64,000 nt of DNA from Sulfitobacter brevis (GCF_900112755.1 NZ_FOMW01000009.1:124001-188000), one strand, 5' to 3'; counted from the stretch's first letter, positions 1-9,391 are shown. Program-made: numbers and translations. The notes: generated by a model not told the origin, from the sequence alone.

Positions 1-1
1 T

Positions 2-310
2 CATTGGCAGTGCCATACGTTCGGCGACCATAGCGGCAAAGGGGATGCCTGCCGTTTCACCGCCCGCGATATTGTCGAACGCCTCAAATCCGGCGTTGCG
101 CATGACGGTGACGGTTAGAAAGTCCATCAGGGTAGCGCGGATGCGCGGATAGGAGATCAGCTTGCGGCAATCGATATAGGTCGGGCTCGGCAGGCCGGAA
201 GCAAGGGTGAACGGCGTTTCAGCGTTGAAATGTACAGCGCCGATTTCCAGCAACATCCGCGCAGTCAAACGGGACATTTCCTCGGCGGGGGGGAAGCTGG
301 TGGGAATCAT
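2..310 (-). CDS. pyrE: Orotate phosphoribosyltransferase, N-terminal part (runs off window edge)
   Basis: It transfers the phosphoribosyl group of PRPP to orotate, the fifth step of pyrimidine synthesis in the cytoplasm. Only the first 103 codons are inside the window, so the PRPP-binding motif is not visible. What is visible fits the family: [20 protein letters not shown] at residues 35-54, followed by the glycine-rich [10 protein letters not shown] near residues 83-92. The ATG is preceded by a purine-rich stretch. The gene lies just downstream of pyrC on the same strand with about 34 bases between them, so the two are probably cotranscribed. Confidence 0.88.
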   Translation of the reverse strand, partial: MIPTSFPPAEEMSRLTARMLLEIGAVHFNAETPFTLASGLPSPTYIDCRKLISYPRIRATLMDFLTVTVMRNAGFEAFDNIAGGETAGIPFAAMVAERMALPM

Positions 311-344
311 CGGCGTGTCCTTCAGGATGAGAGAGTAGAGCGGT

Positions 345-1376
345 TCAGGCGGTCCAGTGCAACGGCATGGCCGGATCAAAAACAGTGACAGGCCCGTCGG
401 GCGTGTCGATATGGGTCGGGAATTCCGGCGTTTCACGCACCAGTGTCAGGGTGCCCTCGTTCGCGGGCAAGCCGTAGAAGGCGGGACCGTTCAGTGAGGT
501 AAAGCCCTCAAGCTTGTCGAGCGCGCCATCTTGTTCAAAGACTTCGGCCAGGATCGACATGGTGTTCGGCGCGGTGAAACAGCCTGCACAGCCGCAGGGC
601 AGCAGTTTGTTGGCATCCGTATGCGGGGCGCTGTCGGTGCCCAGAAAGAACCGCGCATCGCCTGATGTCGCCGCAGCCCGCAGCGCCAGACGGTGGGTTT
701 CGCGCTTGGCCACGGGCAGGCAGTAGTAATGCGGCTTGATGCCCCCCGCGAGGATGTGATTGCGGTTGATCACCAGATGATGGGTTGTGATGGTCGCGGC
801 CAGCCCTTCGGGGGCGCTTTGCACATAGGCAGCGGCCTCGGCGGTGGTGATATGCTCCATGATCACCCGTAGCGCTGGATGGGCCTTGCGGATCGGGTCG
901 AGCACACGGTCGATGAATACGGCCTCACGGTCGAAGATATCGACAGTGGCGTCGGTGACTTCTCCGTGGGTGCAAAGCGGCAGACCTATCTCGGCCATTT
1001 TATCCAGCACAGGGGCGACACGTGCGAAATCGGCGACGCCGCTGGCGGAGTTGGTGGTGGCACCGGCAGGATAGAGTTTGACCGCGTGGATCAGCCCGCT
1101 TGCATGAGCGGCGGCGACATCTGCGGGATCGGTGTCCTCGGTCAGATAGAGGGTCATCAGCGGGGTGAAATCCGCGCCTTCCGGCAGAGCGGCAAGGATC
1201 CGGTCGCGGTAGGCGGCGGCCTGCGCGCCTGTCACGACAGGCGGCACCAGATTGGGCATGATGATCGCACGGGCGAAATGAGTGGCGGTATGGGGGAGCA
1301 CGCTGCGCAGCATGTCGCCGTCACGCAGGTGAAGATGCCAATCGTCGGGGCGGCGGATTGTCAGTGTTTGTGTCAT
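345..1376 (-). CDS. pyrC: Dihydroorotase, class II
   Basis: It cyclises N-carbamoyl-aspartate to dihydroorotate, the third step of pyrimidine synthesis. The 343-residue length fits the class II (E. coli-type) enzyme. The zinc ligands are all in place: His14 and His16 in [10 protein letters not shown], Lys100 (the lysine that is carbamylated) in VKLYP, His137 in CTHGEV, His175 in MEHIT, and the catalytic Asp248 in LGTDSAPH. This spacing matches the E. coli enzyme with an offset of two. It is probably in one operon with the downstream pyrE. Confidence 0.96.
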   Translation of the reverse strand: MTQTLTIRRPDDWHLHLRDGDMLRSVLPHTATHFARAIIMPNLVPPVVTGAQAAAYRDRILAALPEGADFTPLMTLYLTEDTDPADVAAAHASGLIHAVKLYPAGATTNSASGVADFARVAPVLDKMAEIGLPLCTHGEVTDATVDIFDREAVFIDRVLDPIRKAHPALRVIMEHITTAEAAAYVQSAPEGLAATITTHHLVINRNHILAGGIKPHYYCLPVAKRETHRLALRAAATSGDARFFLGTDSAPHTDANKLLPCGCAGCFTAPNTMSILAEVFEQDGALDKLEGFTSLNGPAFYGLPANEGTLTLVRETPEFPTHIDTPDGPVTVFDPAMPLHWTA

Positions 1377-1408
1377 ATGCGCGGGCTAGCATAGCCGCGC
1401 GTCTGCTT

Positions 1409-2374
1409 CTAGTCTTCTTCTGCGGACATTCGCGCCGGCACTTGGGTACCTTTCGCATGACCTTGCAGGGCAGAAAGGCGGCTTGCAAAGTGGCGTGCAT
1501 CCATCCGCGAGCTGACATTGCGGCACAGAGCAATTGCATATTTGATCCGATCTCCGGCCTCCATTGCCTCCAGTAGATTGCGCAGATAGGTTCGATGATC
1601 GCGCCGAGCACGGTACAGGCGGGCAAAAACGGCCTCAGTCAGCGTGCCCTCCATAGCGGCGTTAAGAAGCGGGGAGATCTGCTCCATCTCCATCAAGTCT
1701 GTTTGCAACGCGGCCCCCATAAAGGGCATGCGCAGCTTGGTGACATTGGTACGGGTGAATAGCGCGGCGTGCATCGCGTCCAGCTTTTCGCGCGGATCAT
1801 AAAGCACGAAGGCACGGTCTGCGGCCTCCAGCATATCGGGGGCATAGCCGTAGCGTGAGGTGAAATCGAGGCTGCGCATATCGGTAAAGCGGTCGTCCCA
1901 TTCGGTCATGCGGGGGGCAAGGGTGGCTTGGGGCTGGATCGCGATGACCCGCGCCCCCGGGGCCACGACCGAAAAGGCCGCGGCAGCATAGCCGCAAGGG
2001 CCTGCGCCGTAAAACAAGACGTTGTCGAATTCATCAAAGAAACCGTCGTCGATCAGCCGGTCAAAATAGCCGATCACCGCATCATCGCGAAACCACGTGT
2101 CGCCATCGCTGGCGAGGCATAAATGTGACCAGCCATGTGCCTGCACCATTTCCCACCCGAAAGGCTGGGCGCGCTCAGAGAGGGCATGCATGCCCTGAAT
2201 GGTCTCGAAGGTGACCAGCAGCGAGGTGCCTTCTTCGACAAATGCAGCAAAGTGCCGCTTGCCAAGCTTTTGAAAATACCCGTCTTCTTCGGCAATAACC
2301 GCGAGCGTTGAAAGCCATTCGCGCTTTGGCAAATCCACCAACGACGTGGCGAGCGTGGGCGATTTATCCGTCAT
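1409..2374 (-). CDS. Conserved protein of unknown function (often labelled PAPS reductase in Roseobacters)
   Basis: A soluble 321-residue protein with no signal peptide or membrane segment. From memory, close Roseobacter relatives are often labelled phosphoadenosine phosphosulfate reductase, but I see neither the PAPS-binding region nor the C-terminal catalytic Cys motif of CysH, so I do not support that name. The middle holds FYGAGPCGYAAAAF (residues 121-134), which reads like a tight turn in an alpha/beta fold, possibly a nucleophile elbow with Cys127. The ATG used here (MTDKSPT) is preferred over an upstream alternative start at 2437 because the extra N-terminus is of poor composition. It lies 105 bases downstream of a glycosyltransferase cluster on the same strand and may be its last gene. 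Confidence 0.75.
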   Translation of the reverse strand: MTDKSPTLATSLVDLPKREWLSTLAVIAEEDGYFQKLGKRHFAAFVEEGTSLLVTFETIQGMHALSERAQPFGWEMVQAHGWSHLCLASDGDTWFRDDAVIGYFDRLIDDGFFDEFDNVLFYGAGPCGYAAAAFSVVAPGARVIAIQPQATLAPRMTEWDDRFTDMRSLDFTSRYGYAPDMLEAADRAFVLYDPREKLDAMHAALFTRTNVTKLRMPFMGAALQTDLMEMEQISPLLNAAMEGTLTEAVFARLYRARRDHRTYLRNLLEAMEAGDRIKYAIALCRNVSSRMDARHFASRLSALQGHAKGTQVPARMSAEED

Positions 2375-2479
2375 GACCGCATCCTCAATCCATTGTCCTG
2401 CGCGATTTTCGGGCGCGGGTTGCCGATGGGATACCAAGGCAATGCGGCGAAAATGCGGAAAAATTTTGCGAAGTTGATG

Positions 2480-3529
2480 CTAGTTTTCAGATTGGTCGCG
2501 CGCAAGCGTCGCGTGACGCACCAGAAATTGTGCGGCTTTCAGGGGGAGTGGTTGGCTCGGCGCTGTCATCATCAAGCGCCCCATCAAGGCCCGGAACGGT
2601 TCTTGCAGCATCAGTGCATCGAAACGCTGTCGTCGCCATGCAACCGCTGCGTCGTGTAGGCGTCCCAATTCGAGATCGGATTTCAGCTCGGCCAAATGGG
2701 CGTCACGCACGGGTGCGAGCGTATTGACGGTATCATCAATGTCCGTGTTAAAATTCCGCTCGACCCAATAATCGAGGCCGAGCAGGTCGTCAGAGTGCAC
2801 GGCGCGACCACGGTCCGCCTTGAGCACATAGCTTTCCATCGCACCCAGCGGATAATGATTGAGCTGCACCAGTGCGTAGTTGTCCTGCCCGTAATCGGAG
2901 AAAATCCGCCGCGTTTTGAACATCTCGGTTAGCGGCCGGCCAGCCCCGTCAAACCAGCGTGCAGCGTCGAGCTTCGCCTTGTCGGGATCGCGGGGCCGAT
3001 GCACGCCGGGTTTCCGGTAGGTGCCATCGTTGCGGTATAGCGTTTTGAACATCGCCGCACGCCACGGCCAGAACATCCGCGTAGGCGCACAGCGGGAAAA
3101 GGTTTCAGTGACGGGGGCATCGGCAAAGCGCACCTGTCCGGCATTGCCGAACAGCCGCCATGTCAGGGTGATCGCTGTCGCGTCGGGCAGGGCTGCATGC
3201 AGGGCGGGCAGGGTGTGATTACCCGTATGGATATTGACAAATTCATCAACATCGAGCGGCAAGATCCACTCGGCTTGTTGCAGATCGGGGAGTTTGGCTG
3301 CCGCTTTGAGCGCGGTAAACTGGATGCCGCCTTTATCGTAGGGGCCGTCGTTGCGCACATGGGTCAGCCAGCCCATTGCCGCCAGCCGATCAAGAATTTC
3401 ATCAGTGCCATCGTCGCAATCATTCGAAAAAACGACAAAATTATTAAAGCCAACAGCGCGGTGATGCGCCAGCCATTCTAGTAAGAACGCACCTTCGTTG
3501 CGCACACAGAGCAGGGCCAGATGGGTCAA
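2480..3529 (-). CDS. DUF23/GT2-like glycosyltransferase
   Basis: A cytoplasmic glycosyltransferase of the GT-A fold, related to DUF23/GT92 and the Glyco_tranf_2_4 group. The N-terminus carries the family signature (LCVRNEGAFLLEWLAHHRAV), then NDCDDGTDEIL near residues 36-46, and the metal-binding DxD in LDVDEF at 92-97. The substrate cannot be read from the sequence. The start codon is TTG, four bases after the FkbM stop; no ATG or GTG is available upstream in frame, and the family signature begins at about residue 4. It belongs to a five-gene leftward cluster with two paralogues (upstream genes ending at 4247 and 7240), an FkbM methyltransferase and a sulfotransferase. Confidence 0.88.
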   Translation of the reverse strand: MTHLALLCVRNEGAFLLEWLAHHRAVGFNNFVVFSNDCDDGTDEILDRLAAMGWLTHVRNDGPYDKGGIQFTALKAAAKLPDLQQAEWILPLDVDEFVNIHTGNHTLPALHAALPDATAITLTWRLFGNAGQVRFADAPVTETFSRCAPTRMFWPWRAAMFKTLYRNDGTYRKPGVHRPRDPDKAKLDAARWFDGAGRPLTEMFKTRRIFSDYGQDNYALVQLNHYPLGAMESYVLKADRGRAVHSDDLLGLDYWVERNFNTDIDDTVNTLAPVRDAHLAELKSDLELGRLHDAAVAWRRQRFDALMLQEPFRALMGRLMMTAPSQPLPLKAAQFLVRHATLARDQSEN

Positions 3530-3533
3530 ATCA

Positions 3534-4244
3534 TTACCATTCGCTGCGAAAGCAAACGACCTTGCCCTGTGATCCGCGATGATAATAGGCGAGCCCTGCT
3601 TCCATAAAGGCGCGGAACACTTTGTTGACGCCCTCAGGCCCGATCCACTGGGGGTGCAACTCGATAACAGCGGCGCGCAGGCCCGTCAGATCCATTTCCG
3701 GGATCAGGTCAACCTCGGCCCCTTCGATGTCACAAATTAGCACATTGGGGGCGATGTCCTTCATGACCTGCCGCGTGTTCAACACATCAACTTTGATACC
3801 TGGCGGGTCGATCTCGCCCTCCAGCACAGTCATGGATGAGCCGAGCAGATCATCGCGCACGTAAAAGTCGACCTTGCCTTTGCGCTTGCCGAGAACTGCA
3901 TTTGTAACTGTTGCGTTGGTGACGCCGTTCGCGGCGTGAACTGATTGAATGTAGGGAATGAGATTTGGATTTGCCTCGAAGGAATGGACCGACTTTATCG
4001 CCCGCTTTGTTGCGACCAGCGTTGACATATATCCGATGCCCGCACCCAGCTCCATCACCACATCGCCCTCTTTCACGATGCGCAGGACGGCGTCGGTTTC
4101 CTTAAGTTCATATTGGTTATTGCGCAACAGTTTGCGAACCCGGCCCCGAATAATTTCAGGATCATTGGGAAATTTCATCCCGCGCGTGGCGTAGTTTAGC
4201 TTGACAGAAACGGCGGTCGCGTCTGATTGGGGTTCAGCGGTCAT
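3534..4244 (-). CDS. FkbM family methyltransferase
   Basis: An SAM-dependent O-methyltransferase of the FkbM type. The SAM-binding motif I is MELGAGIGYMS at residues 64-74, followed by the acidic SFEANP motif at 88-93. A later LICDIEGAEVDLIPEMD resembles the FkbM-typical D-I-E-G-x-E motif. At 236 residues it is a complete, single-domain enzyme. It lies two bases from the stop of the 785-codon glycosyltransferase gene upstream and four bases from the start of the next one, so translation is probably coupled. The context suggests methylation of a sugar or sugar-linked group made by the neighbouring glycosyltransferases; the target is inference. Confidence 0.9.
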   Translation of the reverse strand: MTAEPQSDATAVSVKLNYATRGMKFPNDPEIIRGRVRKLLRNNQYELKETDAVLRIVKEGDVVMELGAGIGYMSTLVATKRAIKSVHSFEANPNLIPYIQSVHAANGVTNATVTNAVLGKRKGKVDFYVRDDLLGSSMTVLEGEIDPPGIKVDVLNTRQVMKDIAPNVLICDIEGAEVDLIPEMDLTGLRAAVIELHPQWIGPEGVNKVFRAFMEAGLAYYHRGSQGKVVCFRSEW

Positions 4245-4246
4245 GG

Positions 4247-6604
4247 TCAGCTCTCCGTATCCAGCGAGAGCGCAAAGGCGACCCGCTCGGTTTCATTGAG
4301 TTTAATGCGCAACGCCTGACGGTAGAGATCACCGAATTCGGGTAGTTTGTGTAAGGCGTCAGCTTGGGCCCGATGCCATGCAAGCCCGTTGCGGTGGAGA
4401 TGTTGCAGGATGTCATCAACCATCAGGCCATCGTACTCTGCCTGCAAGCGGGGCAGGTTGCGTTGGATGGTAATGTCGCGGAAATCGCCCCAATCCATGC
4501 GGATCCAGTAGTTAATTCCGATCGAGCGGTCGACATGCAAGGCGCGGCCTCGCTGGCGTTTGATCAGAAAGGACTCAGCTGAACGCAGGGCATAATGGTT
4601 GAGCTGCAGCAGATCATAGCCGATATTGGATTTCGAGGAGCGCCAGCCGTTATGTGCAGCGTCCCGGGTCATGTCCTGCCCTGAACCGTTGACCCATTTT
4701 ACTTTGTCTTCAAACTCCTCCGAGAGTTTATTGGGGCGATGGCACGAGATTTTAGCATAGGCTCCGAGGTTGCGGAACATCGTCTTGAAGCCCCAAACAG
4801 TATGTGGTTTTGGGCAGTACTTTGGCGCACATGTATCGAATTGCTCAATTACAAAACGGTCGTTCAACTCGGTCACGCCATTATGGCCAAACAGCCGCCA
4901 TGTCATCGCGAAATTGGTGGCTTCGGGAACGGCCGCAAAGAGGTCTTCAAGCGTGCCATTGCCGGTGCGGATGTTCATGAACTCGTCCACGTCAATGTGG
5001 ATGATCCAATCGGCATGCTGGATCACCGGTTCTTTCAGCGCTTGGTTCAGCGCATGCTGCTGGGGTGAGTTGCCTCTCCAGTTGTCGTTATTTCGATGTT
5101 CGACAACGCCCATCTCCATCAGACGGCCCAAAATCTCATCGGTGCCATCAGTGCTATCATTGGTGTAAATCAGGAAGTTATCGACGCCGATGGCGCGGTG
5201 ATAGGCGATCCATTCGAGGATATAGGGTGCCTCGTTTTTCATGCAGCCAACGATGACATTACCGCTGCTGCCTTGCGGCAGTTTGCGGGGCGCGGCGGGG
5301 GCGTAGGCCGGGGAAATAACCTCGTCGTCGACCGCACCGAGATCATTGTGCGGGCGAAACTGGCCGGAAATCACCATCTGGTGGTTCACCTTGATGCGGT
5401 CCAGCAAGCAGGCGGTTTCTTTCACTTGCGCAGGCGTACCGGCCTGCACGTCGAGTAGAGTTTCGAATTTGGCCGCTGCCCTTTCGGCCTCGCGCACTTC
5501 GGCCCGCTTTTTCTCCAGCGAGGGAGATTGATTGCGCAGATGAAAGTCGTAGGCGGCGAGATACTGCGTCGCGCGGAAACCAAATTCGGTATCGGCCTCT
5601 TGGTAGGGAGCCAGCGGCGCATCCGGTGTGAGCGCCGCTTCCAGATCGGGGAACCGCGCAATCAACGCCGCGTTCTCGGTGCGAAAGTGCTCCGATACCG
5701 CGTGGAGGCTCCCCGGTTGAATGGTTTTTCCCGAAATACTCAGGCTGCCTAACATCTGGGCCCAGAGTTCACGCGGGCAGGCGACATCGCGTATCTGGCA
5801 CAAACGGATCAACAGATCATTAAACGCACGCATTCGCGCCAGTGTCGCCGCCGAGCGCACGATGGATAAGCCGTTCGACTTAACTTTTCCTAAAGACCGG
5901 TTGAGCTCCAAAAGTTCTTCGACGACCACAGCGCCATCCTCAGAGGACAATCTGGCTGTGTTTAGCGGCAGTAAGCTGACATTTCCTGCGCCGAAAACAT
6001 CCTCCCAAAGCGAGAGAAGCGCGGTGTAATCAAGCCATTGGGGAGGGCATTGCACATCATTAAACAAGCCGAAATAGGGTTCGTTCTGCCCGCGCAGCGC
6101 CAGTGCGCCTTGCCACCAATCTGCCCGTGCCGCGAGGGTGATTTCTTGGTCCAGCCCGTGCCGGCGCCCTTCGCCGACTGCGTAATCATAGTGCGCGGCC
6201 AGCAGTCTGGCTTGCTCATCAACATGCGCCACAACTCGTATATCATCGAAATGTGGGGACAACAGATCATGCAGGCGCTTCAGCTCTGCGGGCGTATGCA
6301 GCAAGCTGCCAAGCTGTGCAGCGCTCACCACCACATGGCGAGCTGCAACAGCTTTCAGATCAAAAGGGATCAAACTGCTGAAATCTGACGTGAGCGTGCG
6401 CTGCACCAGCGGGTTATCGAGCCCGCGTTTGAAGCGCAAAACTCCGATCTCCTCCGGATCGGCACATGCCGCGTATAGCCGGACAATGTTCCAATCGGGT
6501 GCAAAAACGCCTTGCTCGAGCAGGGTCGCGGCCTTCTCGCTGAATATGTCACGAAAGCGCGCAGCGGTCGCTTCGGTTGGGCCGATCAAAAGGGTCAGAC
6601 GCAT
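4247..6604 (-). CDS. Two-domain protein: sulfotransferase-like N-terminus fused to DUF23/GT2-like glycosyltransferase
   Basis: A 785-residue fusion. The C-terminal half, from about residue 448, is a full glycosyltransferase domain like its two neighbours, with CMKNEAPYILEWIAYHRAIG, NDSTDGTDEIL and the DxD motif DVDEF at 538-542. The first roughly 380 residues look like the fold of small bacterial sulfotransferases: a strand (RLTLLIGP), a helix, then EQGVFAPDW, as in relatives that read EQGVLFP. The PAPS-binding loop, normally PKTGTT, is replaced by PTEATA at residues 9-14, so this half is probably inactive for sulfate transfer. A charged, helical linker (about 360-410) joins the halves. It starts immediately after the stop of the sulfotransferase gene. 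The N-terminal assignment is the weaker part. Confidence 0.85.
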   Translation of the reverse strand: MRLTLLIGPTEATAARFRDIFSEKAATLLEQGVFAPDWNIVRLYAACADPEEIGVLRFKRGLDNPLVQRTLTSDFSSLIPFDLKAVAARHVVVSAAQLGSLLHTPAELKRLHDLLSPHFDDIRVVAHVDEQARLLAAHYDYAVGEGRRHGLDQEITLAARADWWQGALALRGQNEPYFGLFNDVQCPPQWLDYTALLSLWEDVFGAGNVSLLPLNTARLSSEDGAVVVEELLELNRSLGKVKSNGLSIVRSAATLARMRAFNDLLIRLCQIRDVACPRELWAQMLGSLSISGKTIQPGSLHAVSEHFRTENAALIARFPDLEAALTPDAPLAPYQEADTEFGFRATQYLAAYDFHLRNQSPSLEKKRAEVREAERAAAKFETLLDVQAGTPAQVKETACLLDRIKVNHQMVISGQFRPHNDLGAVDDEVISPAYAPAAPRKLPQGSSGNVIVGCMKNEAPYILEWIAYHRAIGVDNFLIYTNDSTDGTDEILGRLMEMGVVEHRNNDNWRGNSPQQHALNQALKEPVIQHADWIIHIDVDEFMNIRTGNGTLEDLFAAVPEATNFAMTWRLFGHNGVTELNDRFVIEQFDTCAPKYCPKPHTVWGFKTMFRNLGAYAKISCHRPNKLSEEFEDKVKWVNGSGQDMTRDAAHNGWRSSKSNIGYDLLQLNHYALRSAESFLIKRQRGRALHVDRSIGINYWIRMDWGDFRDITIQRNLPRLQAEYDGLMVDDILQHLHRNGLAWHRAQADALHKLPEFGDLYRQALRIKLNETERVAFALSLDTES

Positions 6605-7243
6605 TTAGACAACCTCATCCGGATGTTCCGGCTTTCCGACATTGCTTTGACCCCACCACGGCAAATCAAGCCCGAGATACCCGGCAACCCGCGCCTGCGC
6701 ATCTGGCGCTTCGATATCGTATTCCAGAAAGTTGTCGGCACCCTTAAAGACCTGTCGGCAGAACCGGTAGTGCCCCTCTAGCCATCGGGCCAGCTCGGCC
6801 TCTGTGCTGCCAAATCCCCGCGGCAGGCCGGGAATATCAGCTTGCGGCAGGCGGCGTTTACCCAGGTTATTCCAGCGCATCATCGAATTGGCAGTTTTGG
6901 CCGGATCGCGCCATGTCATCACAAACTTCACGCCCGGATGGTGCTCGATAATCGCCGAAAGCAGGCCCCAATCGGTCTGTGGCCAGAGGCTGCGATCATG
7001 GCGCACCGCCGACATCTCGTTGATCACGTCGAATTCATCCAACCGCGCTAAAGGATCACCACTCACGAAGTAATCGGCATAGATAATCTTGCCGACATGC
7101 ATGCCCTTGATCTCGGGGTTTGCACTTTGTCCGTCGCGGATTTTCCAATCTGCAACCGTCAGGCCCGCGAGCCGCAGTGCATCCGTCAGGGTGGTTGTGC
7201 CTGTCTTGGGCAGCCCCAGATTGACTATATGGGTGCGGCTCAT
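6605..7243 (-). CDS. Small sulfotransferase family protein
   Basis: A 212-residue sulfotransferase that should move sulfate from PAPS to an acceptor. The 5'-phosphosulfate loop LPKTGTTTL is intact at residues 11-19, right after the first beta strand. A second motif, MTWRDPAKTANSMMRW near 109-124, supplies the Arg (112) and Ser (120) that normally contact the 3'-phosphate of PAP. The ATG overlaps the TGA of the upstream glycosyltransferase (ATGA), and this start puts the PAPS loop at the usual distance from the N-terminus; a longer reading from 7498 would add poor sequence. Its stop abuts the next gene without any gap, so it is part of a tightly coupled operon. Confidence 0.88.
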   Translation of the reverse strand: MSRTHIVNLGLPKTGTTTLTDALRLAGLTVADWKIRDGQSANPEIKGMHVGKIIYADYFVSGDPLARLDEFDVINEMSAVRHDRSLWPQTDWGLLSAIIEHHPGVKFVMTWRDPAKTANSMMRWNNLGKRRLPQADIPGLPRGFGSTEAELARWLEGHYRFCRQVFKGADNFLEYDIEAPDAQARVAGYLGLDLPWWGQSNVGKPEHPDEVV

Positions 7244-8259
7244 GTCAGCCCCAGTTCGGCACGGAGTGCGGCTTCGGCGGCAGAGTAGGGCGAAGAAATA
7301 CGAAGTTTCGCCTGCATCTCGCGGTAGCTTTCTTGAGCCAGGAGCGCGTCCCGCTTGGCGCGGTGCAACGCCACAGCCTCCTGGTGCAGCGGACCAACGC
7401 CCGGCAACGCCATCAGCCGAGCCATCTCGGCGCGTAGCGGTGCAGCGTAGCGCAGAATACTGTCGTCGACAAAAGCCGCATCGTTGCGCTCGCGCCAATA
7501 GGTGTCATCAAAAGCGCGGTTCTCGCGGTTCACATCACCGCGGTCGTTCTTCACCAGATAGCTGTCGAGCGACCGCAAGGCATAGTGGTTCAGCGTTGCA
7601 AATTTGCGGGCGCCCTTGGCTGGAAATGCGCGAACACGGCGTTTATTGGCCAAACGCCGGAACGGAGGAGGGACCCGACGACCCGCCCCATCGGTCCAAC
7701 TTGGCTGGGCCTTTTTGTCGTTATGAAAGGGCCGATGCGCGCCGAAATAGCCCAGAGGAAAATCTTTACGGACGAGTGACTTAACTTCGATAGCGGCCTC
7801 GCCACACCAGATATCCGGGTTGTGGGTTTTGGTGAATTGGCTAATTACAGGAACATCTTCGAATGCATCGATCCCTCCATTCGCCATGAATTGAAATGTC
7901 ACTGAGATTGCCTGCGGGTTGCCACAGGCTTTGATCAGCGCCGGAATCGAATGGTCGCCGACATGGATGTTCAAAAACTCGTCTACATCAGCGACCCACA
8001 CCCAATCAGCCTCACAGATCAGGGGATGGTCCTTCGCTTGCTTGAGGGCCTGCATCTGATAGTTACGTGTGGTGGCGGGGTTGGGCAGATGCGCGACCAC
8101 CCCCTGCTGCTGCAACGCTTCCAGCAACTCGACCGTGCGGTCGCTGCAATCGTTGTGATAAAACAGAAAATCCGTCACCCCGATCACCCGATGAAAGGCG
8201 ATCCATTCCAGCAAGAAGGGACCCTCGTTCTTGACGCAGGTGACGGCAGTGATCCGCAT
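7240..8259 (-). CDS. DUF23/GT2-like glycosyltransferase, first gene of the cluster
   Basis: A 339-residue cytoplasmic glycosyltransferase, paralogous to the genes ending at 2480 and 4247. The signature VTCVKNEGPFLLEWIAFHRV lies at the N-terminus and the metal-binding DVDEF at residues 91-95. The C-terminal third is basic and holds LNHYALRSLDSYLVKNDRG, a stretch that recurs in the other two copies (LNHYALRSAESFLIK and LNHYPLGAMESYVLK). It is the promoter-proximal gene of the leftward cluster; the divergent moxR gene starts about 220 bases away, so the cluster promoter should lie in between. The donor and acceptor sugars are unknown. Confidence 0.88.
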   Translation of the reverse strand: MRITAVTCVKNEGPFLLEWIAFHRVIGVTDFLFYHNDCSDRTVELLEALQQQGVVAHLPNPATTRNYQMQALKQAKDHPLICEADWVWVADVDEFLNIHVGDHSIPALIKACGNPQAISVTFQFMANGGIDAFEDVPVISQFTKTHNPDIWCGEAAIEVKSLVRKDFPLGYFGAHRPFHNDKKAQPSWTDGAGRRVPPPFRRLANKRRVRAFPAKGARKFATLNHYALRSLDSYLVKNDRGDVNRENRAFDDTYWRERNDAAFVDDSILRYAAPLRAEMARLMALPGVGPLHQEAVALHRAKRDALLAQESYREMQAKLRISSPYSAAEAALRAELGLT

Positions 8260-8482
8260 GTCAGTTTCCCGCCGGATTGGTGGTGGATGGGGTCTGTTTC
8301 ATGTCTGCCTCTGGGTCGGGAAACATGCCCCGATACCTCTGTTAATTCAGGCAGACTATGGCAGGGCGACGGAATCGCGTCAATATTTACAGGTCTGCCG
8401 GTCTGCTGCGTGACAAATCGGCACCCGCGCGCCCTTGACCATTCGCACATCACATGCACCTTTACGATCAAAGGGAGCCTCC
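8260..8482. other. Divergent intergenic region (glycosyltransferase cluster / moxR)
   Basis: About 220 bases without a gene, expected to hold the promoters of both directions. An AAGGGAG ribosome-binding site sits just before the moxR ATG, and a TTGACC hexamer occurs near 8436. No convincing paired -10 box, operator palindrome or RNA structure was recognised. Confidence 0.4.
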
Positions 8483-9391
8483 ATGACCGATATCTCCAGC
8501 ATCGATGCCGTGCAGACCATGTTAAGCCAGCAAGGCTATGTCAGTGACCGCGCCCTTGGAACAGTGGTATTTCTCAGCCTCAAATTAGGCCGTCCGTTGT
8601 TTCTTGAAGGCGAGGCCGGGGTCGGTAAAACCGAAATCGCCAAGGCGCTCGCCAAGGGGCTGGGCCGTCGCCTGATCCGTCTGCAGTGCTATGAAGGGCT
8701 TGATGCCTCCTCGGCGGTCTATGAGTGGAATTTCCCCGCCCAGATGGTCGCCATCCGTGCCGCCGAGGCTGCTGGAAGCGCCGATGCGGCCAAGCTCAAT
8801 ACCCATCTGTTCAGCGATGAATTCCTGATCGAGCGTCCCTTGCTGCAGGCTATGCGCCCCGATGCGAATGGCGCCCCGATCCTGCTTATCGACGAACTTG
8901 ACCGGACAGATGCCCCGTTTGAAGCGTTTCTGCTGGAGGCACTCTCGGACTTTCAGGTTACCATCCCTGAACTGGGCACCATCGTCGCTCCTGAGCCGCC
9001 CATCGTGATCCTTACATCGAACCGAACGCGCGAGGTCCACGACGCGCTCAAACGCCGCTGCCTCTACCACTGGGTCGAGTACCCTAATTTCGACCGCGAG
9101 ATGGAAATTCTCACCGCTCAGGCCCCCGAAGCCTCTGCTGCGCTCAGCCGTCAGGTGGTCGCTTTTGTCCAACAATTGCGCACTGAAGACCTGTTTAAAA
9201 AACCCGGCGTTGCCGAAACCATCGATTGGGCAAAATGCCTGCTGGCGCTTGATGTGCTCACCCTCAGCCCAGAAGTCATCGCCGATACCCTCGGGGCAGT
9301 GCTGAAGTACCAAGACGACATTGCGAAGCTACACGGTTCTGAGGCCAAACGCATTCTGGATCAGGCCAAAGCCTCGCTCGAACCCGCATGA
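8483..9391 (+). CDS. MoxR family AAA+ ATPase
   Basis: A 302-residue AAA+ ATPase that probably works as a maturation chaperone together with the VWA protein encoded next to it. The Walker A motif GEAGVGKTE is at residues 43-51; the Walker B ILLIDELDR follows in the middle, and ILTSNRTREVHDALKRRC supplies sensor 1 and the arginine finger. The ATG has a strong ribosome-binding site (AAGGGAG) six bases upstream, which decides this start over one at 8435. MoxR-VWA pairs of this type (CoxD/CoxE) help insert metal centres into molybdenum hydroxylases such as CO dehydrogenase, but no such structural gene is in the window. Confidence 0.9.
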   Translation: MTDISSIDAVQTMLSQQGYVSDRALGTVVFLSLKLGRPLFLEGEAGVGKTEIAKALAKGLGRRLIRLQCYEGLDASSAVYEWNFPAQMVAIRAAEAAGSADAAKLNTHLFSDEFLIERPLLQAMRPDANGAPILLIDELDRTDAPFEAFLLEALSDFQVTIPELGTIVAPEPPIVILTSNRTREVHDALKRRCLYHWVEYPNFDREMEILTAQAPEASAALSRQVVAFVQQLRTEDLFKKPGVAETIDWAKCLLALDVLTLSPEVIADTLGAVLKYQDDIAKLHGSEAKRILDQAKASLEPA

